Of a stretch of 6,017 nt of DNA, positions 5,134 to 6,017 are shown piece after piece. This DNA is from an uncultured Rhodospirillaceae bacterium (GTDB taxonomy: Bacteria; Pseudomonadota; Alphaproteobacteria; CAAGCB01; CAG-977): assembly GCA_900553035.1 (NCBI GenBank), contig USCC01000115.1:1-6017 (forward strand), read 5' to 3'. How positions within the stretch are numbered: position 1 is the first letter of the stretch; each line of letters begins with the position of its first letter. Below the pieces are notes generated by a model. It was not told the DNA's origin. It made no database searches and saw only the letters and a list, made by a program, of their open reading frames with translations. The translations under genes were made by a program, and so were the position numbers.

Positions 5134-5745
5134 TCAGATTTCCCCGGCGTAATTGAAAACGCCGTCCTTATAAAGGAAATGGAAGGGTGTCCCGTGCGGA
5201 ATCTGCGGGCGCCTGACGCCGAAAGACAGAAGCAGGTAACGGATAATGGCACTGTGCACCGAAATGCCGAAAACACGGAAAGGCTCTGAGGCAATCCGGC
5301 GCAGTGCGTTCAGTGATCGATCCTGTATCTGTCGTTTTGATTCGCCGCCCTGGAAACAGGCGTCCATAAAATCGGGATCCAGATTGTGCCAGCGTTCGGA
5401 GGTTTCCGGAAAAAGAGCGGCAATTTCATCGCGGGTTTTCCCCTCGGCCGCTCCGAAGCTTCCTTCAATCAGTTCCCGATCAACAACGACGGGCGCATGC
5501 AGGACGGACGCCGCAATTTCCGCCGTTTCCAAAGCCCTTTTCAACGGGCTTGAAAAGATGATTTCAATCTGCAACGGCATTAAAACACCGGCCAGCTCCC
5601 GCGCCTGTGCGCGCCCCGTTGCGTTCAGGGGCAGATCAACCCCCTGCCCCTGCCATTTGCGCAGGCGGTTCATCTCGGTTTCCCCATGACGAAAAATATA
5701 AAAATCCTTTTTCAACGGCGCCTCCGAATCCGCGTTCAGAGGCAT
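5134..5745 (-). CDS. Histidine phosphatase (phosphoglycerate mutase-like) family protein
   Basis: A 203-residue member of the branched histidine-phosphatase superfamily, the group containing cofactor-dependent phosphoglycerate mutase, CobC (alpha-ribazole phosphatase), PhoE/YtjC-type and other phosphatases. Seen: FRHGET at 18-23 with the phospho-acceptor H20; SSPLKRALETA at 65-75 with R70; the acid E94 in IEGSFGAAEG (93-102); and the second catalytic histidine H164 in SVHSAIIRYLL (162-172), where VHS replaces the more common SHG. The length fits small phosphatases, not the longer glycolytic mutase, so a hydrolase acting on a small phosphomonoester is likely; the substrate cannot be read from sequence. 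The ATG at 5745 has no ribosome site. A TTG at 5715 is preceded by GGAGG five bases upstream and would start the protein at LKKDFYIFRHG, typical of the family, so the true start may be there. It is a single gene between a terminator and an unassigned region. Confidence 0.92.
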   Translation of the reverse strand: MPLNADSEAPLKKDFYIFRHGETEMNRLRKWQGQGVDLPLNATGRAQARELAGVLMPLQIEIIFSSPLKRALETAEIAASVLHAPVVVDRELIEGSFGAAEGKTRDEIAALFPETSERWHNLDPDFMDACFQGGESKRQIQDRSLNALRRIASEPFRVFGISVHSAIIRYLLLSFGVRRPQIPHGTPFHFLYKDGVFNYAGEI

Positions 5746-5759
5746 ATCATAAACGATTT

Positions 5760-5851
5760 TTCCCCGTTCTGAGAAAGCAAATCAATGCCGGGGCGGCAAC
5801 TTTCCCGAAAGGCAGGGGTCATGATGGAGTGAGCGTTCCCCGTTCTGAGAA
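5760..5851. repeat. Two copies of a 16-base repeat with an operator-like dyad
   Basis: TTCCCCGTTCTGAGAA occurs identically at 5760-5775 and 5836-5851, 76 bases apart. The core is an inverted repeat, TTCT-G-AGAA, extended in the second copy to GTTCT-G-AGAAC (5842-5852). In both copies CCCCG is followed, 22 or 15 bases later, by CGGGG (5789-5793 and 5858-5862), which could pair. The first copy lies just upstream of the phosphatase gene. Candidate binding site of a dimeric regulator, or remains of a small repeated element. Confidence 0.5.
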
Positions 5852-5942
5852 CACCGGCGGGGCATTTCTGTCCGGAATCCATACAAAAACAGATCCTGTC
5901 TGTCCGTGGGGCCGCCGGCTTCCGACCCTTTTAAGTGCACGT

Positions 5943-6017
5943 ATGCCGCACTTTCTGAAATGGAAAACGTTCTTCACACGGCCGCTCATTCACCTGATTC
6001 CAAACGTTCCGATCAAC
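5943..6017 (+). CDS. Possible 5' end of a gene running off the right edge
   Basis: From ATG 5943 the frame is open for 25 codons to the window edge, beginning MPHFLKWKTFF and continuing with a basic, hydrophobic mix that looks protein-like. There is no clear ribosome site, only AAG about nine bases upstream. The same frame stays open far upstream of the ATG, and a GTG at 5829 is another possible start. Too short to assign a family; the competing frames in the same region keep confidence low. Confidence 0.25.
   Translation, partial: MPHFLKWKTFFTRPLIHLIPNVPIN

Larger units (their letters stand above)
5746..6017. other. Right-edge region without a confident gene
   Basis: Apart from the repeat pair, the stretch holds no complete gene that I can support. 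A minus-strand TATGAT (5751-5746, five of six -10 bases) lies just before the phosphatase ATG; a start near 5739 from it would favour the downstream TTG start of that gene, but there is no -35 match. Near the right edge three frames remain open: plus from ATG 5943, plus from ATG 5960, and minus from the edge down to a TAA at 5932-5930. They cannot all be real. Confidence 0.5.

Noticed and set aside
5883..5905. Minus-strand ACAGA/TCTGT hairpin with five T as a terminator for a gene from the right edge.
   Set aside because: The stem is just five pairs with two G/C, and no gene upstream of it is established.
1..6017. CRISPR arrays, insertion sequences, phage genes, tRNA or rRNA genes.
   Set aside because: No regularly spaced repeats, transposase or integrase motifs, terminal inverted repeats or tRNA-like folds were seen on either strand.

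Overview
The window looks like chromosomal DNA of an alphaproteobacterium with moderate GC coding regions and AT-rich promoters. The best clue is a tryptophan attenuator whose leader peptide has three consecutive Trp codons and appears to be translated from a leaderless transcript, the arrangement known for trpL of Sinorhizobium and relatives. The lineage, and a possible host-associated life, are inference; nothing here fixes the genus.

Layout. Positions 1-176 are AT-rich and hold a strong minus-strand promoter firing out of the left edge, plus the upstream region of a 300-residue protein of unknown function (177-1079, +). That gene ends tail to tail with a minus-strand group read from right to left: trpL leader peptide and attenuator (about 4093 to 3855), trpB (3854-2652), a YqaA-type DedA membrane protein (2532-1906) and gluQ (1903-1076). 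yqaA and gluQ are almost certainly co-transcribed; trpB is 119 bases upstream of yqaA with no clear terminator between.

Divergently from trpL, a plus-strand pair encodes two small secreted proteins: a His/Arg/Pro-rich one (4166-4579) and a Lys/Met-rich, probably coiled-coil one (4622-5038). A strong intrinsic terminator at 5055-5083 closes the pair. A minus-strand histidine phosphatase gene (5745-5134) faces this terminator. Positions 5746-6017 hold a 16-base repeat with an operator-like core, and at most the first codons of a gene that leaves the window.

The most interesting part is the trp control region. Promoter, leaderless leader peptide, mutually exclusive 1:2 / 2:3 / 3:4 RNA pairings, a U-tract terminator, and then a second intrinsic terminator all lie in front of a trpB that has no trpA or trpF beside it. 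TrpB makes tryptophan from indole and serine, so this layout would couple tryptophan shortage to production of TrpB alone. That fits either a scattered trp pathway or indole salvage; the window cannot decide between them.
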